A stretch of DNA of 64,000 bases from the NCBI GenBank assembly GCA_052032335.1, contig JBPEWV010000145.1, positions 6,973 to 70,972 of the forward strand. The letters run 5' to 3'. Made by a program: the position numbers and the translations under genes. This DNA comes from Pleionea sp052032335. Its GTDB lineage: Bacteria; Pseudomonadota; Gammaproteobacteria; Enterobacterales; Kangiellaceae. A model generated the notes under the pieces. It worked only from the letters and a program-made list of their open reading frames with translations. It was not told the origin of the DNA and did not search any database. This document shows, one piece after another, positions 61,825 through 64,000 of this stretch (the stretch's first letter is position 1; the number at the start of each line of letters is the position of its first letter).

Positions 61825-62244
61825 TTATTGTTCCAATATTTTTATGGTGAATTTTACAAAGTCGCCAGAGGTTAAAATTCCCACGACTTTAAAATCATCC
61901 ACCACGGCAATACAACCGTGTCGATTTTTACGGAAAAATTTTGCAGCGTCGATTAGTGGTGTTTCAGGGGCAACGGTTATTGCCTTGGTGTCTAACACAT
62001 CCGCTATGGTCTGATCTTTTTCGATAGTTTCTAATTGATCCAGGCCTTTGCTGTTAATTACTTCAATGGCGTTGGATAACACGGCTTTTTGAGTGAGAAC
62101 GCCTTCGAAATTGTCGGTTTCTGCATTGACCACAGGGATATGTCGGATACCGTATTCTCGCATGGTCGAACGCCCGATAAATAAACTGTCGGTGTCTTTC
62201 AGGCAAACCGGATCGATGGTCATAAAGTCAGCAACTCGATACAT
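61825..62244 (-). CDS. Protein with two CBS domains
   Basis: A 139-residue cytoplasmic protein made of two CBS motifs (about 5-60 and 75-135), a pair that binds adenine nucleotides. Both show the ending pattern GVLT/GILTSGDFVKF and RHIPVVN / GCIAVVDD strands. Stand-alone CBS pairs sense energy charge or other adenylates and control partners; none is obvious here. It may be co-transcribed with nothing, as the upstream yfcC gene ends at a strong terminator. Confidence 0.88.
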   Translation of the reverse strand: MYRVADFMTIDPVCLKDTDSLFIGRSTMREYGIRHIPVVNAETDNFEGVLTQKAVLSNAIEVINSKGLDQLETIEKDQTIADVLDTKAITVAPETPLIDAAKFFRKNRHGCIAVVDDFKVVGILTSGDFVKFTIKILEQ

Positions 62245-62313
62245 AAGCTTTTCACCCGTCGTTTAAATGAAATCCTACCTTTACTTATAGATCGTCCGTG
62301 GGTCGAAGACAAA

Positions 62314-62339
62314 TAAAAAAGCCCGCACTAGGGCGGGCT
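62314..62339 (-). terminator. Rho-independent terminator of yfcC
   Basis: On the minus strand AGCCCGC and GCGGGCT form a 7-bp stem with a 6-nt loop, followed by TTTTTT. It lies 22 bp past the yfcC stop and separates it from the CBS gene. Confidence 0.92.
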
Positions 62340-62360
62340 CAGTTTAACTAAGTGGCAGTT

Positions 62361-63743
62361 TTACTGATATCCGATAAGAACAGCAATAACCAAAGAAATA
62401 GAACCTGCGACCAGCAATTTTAGAACCAGCGGCGCAATAAAACGGAACCATTTACCGTAAGGAATACCACACATACCCAAAATGCCCATTAAAACAGCAT
62501 TGGTCGGAACGATCATATTCATAAATCCATCACCCATTTGAAACGCCAATACGGCAACCTGACGAGACACGCCGACAATATCGGCTATAGGCGCCATTAT
62601 CGGCATGGTGACATAGGCCTGCCCGGAACCTGAGGGAATAAAGAAGTTTAAAACACTTTGAATGAATAACATGCCAACAGCCGAAGCTTCCGCACCTACG
62701 CTGGACAACGGTGTGGCGAGTCCGTTGACAACCGTGTGCAATACCTGGCCATCACTGAGTAGCATTTCAATGCTGCGCGCGAAACCGATGAGCAGTGCGG
62801 TGCCGGTCAGTTCCGACGCGCCAATGGTAAAGGTTTTCGCTGTGTCATCCAGAGAGGTGCCACTGATTAGCGAGGTAATAATCGCAAGTACCAGAAAAAT
62901 GGCGCCCAGCTCGATGAAATACCAATGAAACTCGGCAATACCGTAAACAATAACAACCAACGCAACCAGAGTGATCAGCAAAATTGCCATGCGCTGTTTG
63001 GTCATGACCGGGTAGTCGGTTGGCTCAGGAGGCTGAGCTTCCGAAATACCGTGAACCAGGCTATTGGTCGGATCGAGTCGAACCTTAGCCGCATACTTCC
63101 ATAAGTGATGAAAACCGATGATCAAAAAGGGCACAAACAATACCACACGGAACCACCAGCCCGAGGTGGGCGGCACTTCGGCAACATTCTGCGCTACAAG
63201 AACGGTAAATGGATTTAAAATCGCCGTCCCGTAGCCAAGGCCGTAGCCAATAACCATCGAGCCGACAGCAGAAATGGTATCCATTTTCAGGGCAACACAG
63301 AGTGAAATAAGAATCAGAACCAGCGGAATGTATTCTTCAGCCATACCGATGGTCGTCGAACCCAACATAAAGGCCAACATACTCATAAACAACAGCAGAG
63401 CGGGGCGGTGCGAAAAGCGGTTCAATACTTTCCCTAACAATGCATCGATGGCGCCGGTTGAGCGTAAAACGGCAATCGAGCCTCCTATAATAAGCAGGAA
63501 AAAGATAATGCCCTGGGCTTCTCCCATAGCCTTGGGAACCACAGTAAACAAATCCCAGATAGGGAGATGTTTTTGTTCTTCCAGTACTTGGTAAGTCCCG
63601 GGTACAACGACTTGGTTGCCATTGGCGTTGGTGGTCATTTCAAAAGAACCGGCGGGCAATATCCAGGTCAGGATATACGCCAGAACCATCATGGAGAAGA
63701 GTAAAACGAGAGTGTGTGGGACTTTAAGTGTTTTCATTGTCAT
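62361..63743 (-). CDS. YfcC-family (C4-dicarboxylate/basic amino acid carrier-like) transporter
   Basis: A 460-residue inner-membrane protein with about 12 hydrophobic segments. The family motifs are PHTLVLLFSMMVLAYILTWILPAGSFEM near 10-37 (in part), SGQAYVTMPIMAPIADIVGVSR (about 378) and GDGFMNMIVPTNAVLMGILGM (about 405). The YfcC/ArcD-like group moves dicarboxylates or basic amino acids; the substrate is not predictable. Two ATGs are possible (63743 and 63737), with no strong Shine-Dalgarno for either. Confidence 0.9.
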   Translation of the reverse strand: MTMKTLKVPHTLVLLFSMMVLAYILTWILPAGSFEMTTNANGNQVVVPGTYQVLEEQKHLPIWDLFTVVPKAMGEAQGIIFFLLIIGGSIAVLRSTGAIDALLGKVLNRFSHRPALLLFMSMLAFMLGSTTIGMAEEYIPLVLILISLCVALKMDTISAVGSMVIGYGLGYGTAILNPFTVLVAQNVAEVPPTSGWWFRVVLFVPFLIIGFHHLWKYAAKVRLDPTNSLVHGISEAQPPEPTDYPVMTKQRMAILLITLVALVVIVYGIAEFHWYFIELGAIFLVLAIITSLISGTSLDDTAKTFTIGASELTGTALLIGFARSIEMLLSDGQVLHTVVNGLATPLSSVGAEASAVGMLFIQSVLNFFIPSGSGQAYVTMPIMAPIADIVGVSRQVAVLAFQMGDGFMNMIVPTNAVLMGILGMCGIPYGKWFRFIAPLVLKLLVAGSISLVIAVLIGYQ

Positions 63744-63788
63744 GTCTTGGTTTTGTTATTTGATGGCAATTTTATCGCATTTTATCTG

Positions 63789-63812
63789 AAAAAAACTCGG
63801 CAATTTTGCCGG
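63789..63812 (-). terminator. Possible terminator of an off-window minus-strand gene
   Basis: On the minus strand CGGCA-AAAT-TGCCG is followed by AG and seven T's. No credible gene ends before it inside the window (63813-64000 shows only frames under 40 codons), so it may end a transcript entering from the right, or a small RNA. Confidence 0.4.
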
Positions 63813-64000
63813 TTTTAATCGGGAGAACGATTCAGTGCACATTTTGCATTGATTTGCTGATGACGGGTGCAAAAACAAAAGAGAGAATCGATACGTCTAA
63901 CCTGGCCCAGACAAAGTCGCTCGATAACAAGCTGTTGGTCATAAATTGTACTGAAGGCTGGATATTAACCAGATAAACCCGAATTCCAGCATTTTAAATC

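Noticed and set aside
1..64000. tRNA, rRNA, CRISPR, insertion sequence or prophage genes
   Set aside because: I looked for CCA-flanked cloverleafs, repeated spacers, transposase motifs and phage structural genes and saw none; I cannot run a covariance search to exclude small RNAs.

Overview
The window reads as chromosomal DNA of a free-living, Gram-negative gammaproteobacterium. The sequence shows type IV pilus genes, lipoproteins, an outer-membrane barrel, a cbb3 terminal oxidase and an FNR regulator with its target sites. The core order yacG-zapD-coaE-pilDCB ... pilA-nadC ... ampD-ampE ... aceE-aceF-lpdA is the one known from E. coli (yacG-zapD-coaE-hofC-hofB-ppdD-nadC-ampD-ampE-pdhR-aceEF-lpd). 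A marine gamma-proteobacterium outside the Enterobacterales is likely; I cannot name the genus from the sequence alone. I saw no rRNA, tRNA, CRISPR array, transposase or phage gene.

Layout. 0.1-5.6 kb (minus): yacG, zapD, coaE, pilD, pilC, pilB in a tight run. 5.8-10.2 kb: an A+T-rich insert between pilB and pilA with a flippase-like membrane protein, a methyltransferase, a polyprenol-phosphate-type glycosyltransferase and a TMTC-like GT-C membrane protein with C-terminal TPRs. I read these as a candidate pilin glycosylation set. 10.3-11.8 kb: pilA (terminator, possible sigma-54 promoter) and nadC. 12.2-22.3 kb (plus): a DUF1631 protein, ampD, ampE and the pyruvate dehydrogenase genes aceE, aceF and lpdA, with no pdhR. 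22.5-29.4 kb: an HDOD-SpoIIE signalling protein, an EamA transporter, a Bax-like glucosaminidase, a beta-hydroxylase/sulfotransferase pair and a MASE1-GGDEF cyclase. 29.7-35.5 kb (minus): two exported amidohydrolases (one a double-domain protein) and a polysaccharide deacetylase.

35.9-51.5 kb is the microaerobic respiration block: hemN and fnr (plus), then an outer-membrane protein, a multidomain lipoprotein, a small exported protein, pdxH, and the minus-strand series ccoN-O-Q-P-G-H-I-S followed by a DUF2982-like gene and a TauE/SafE-like gene. FNR boxes lie upstream of ccoN, hemN and a uspA gene, each with a -10-like hexamer centred 31 bp downstream. 51.8-56.8 kb (plus): two small heat-shock proteins, a YbdL/YafV aminotransferase-omega-amidase pair, and folX-folM-folE, which together make tetrahydromonapterin from GTP. 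56.8-63.7 kb: two tandem-domain universal stress proteins, an M13 metallopeptidase lipoprotein, a small exported protein, a two-CBS protein and a YfcC-family transporter.

The best candidates for something little described are the glycosylation set beside pilA and the Asp/Asn beta-hydroxylase (cysteine-rich tail) plus sulfotransferase pair at 26.3-27.9 kb. Start codons were moved from the longest ORF wherever a Shine-Dalgarno sequence or family alignment argued for it.
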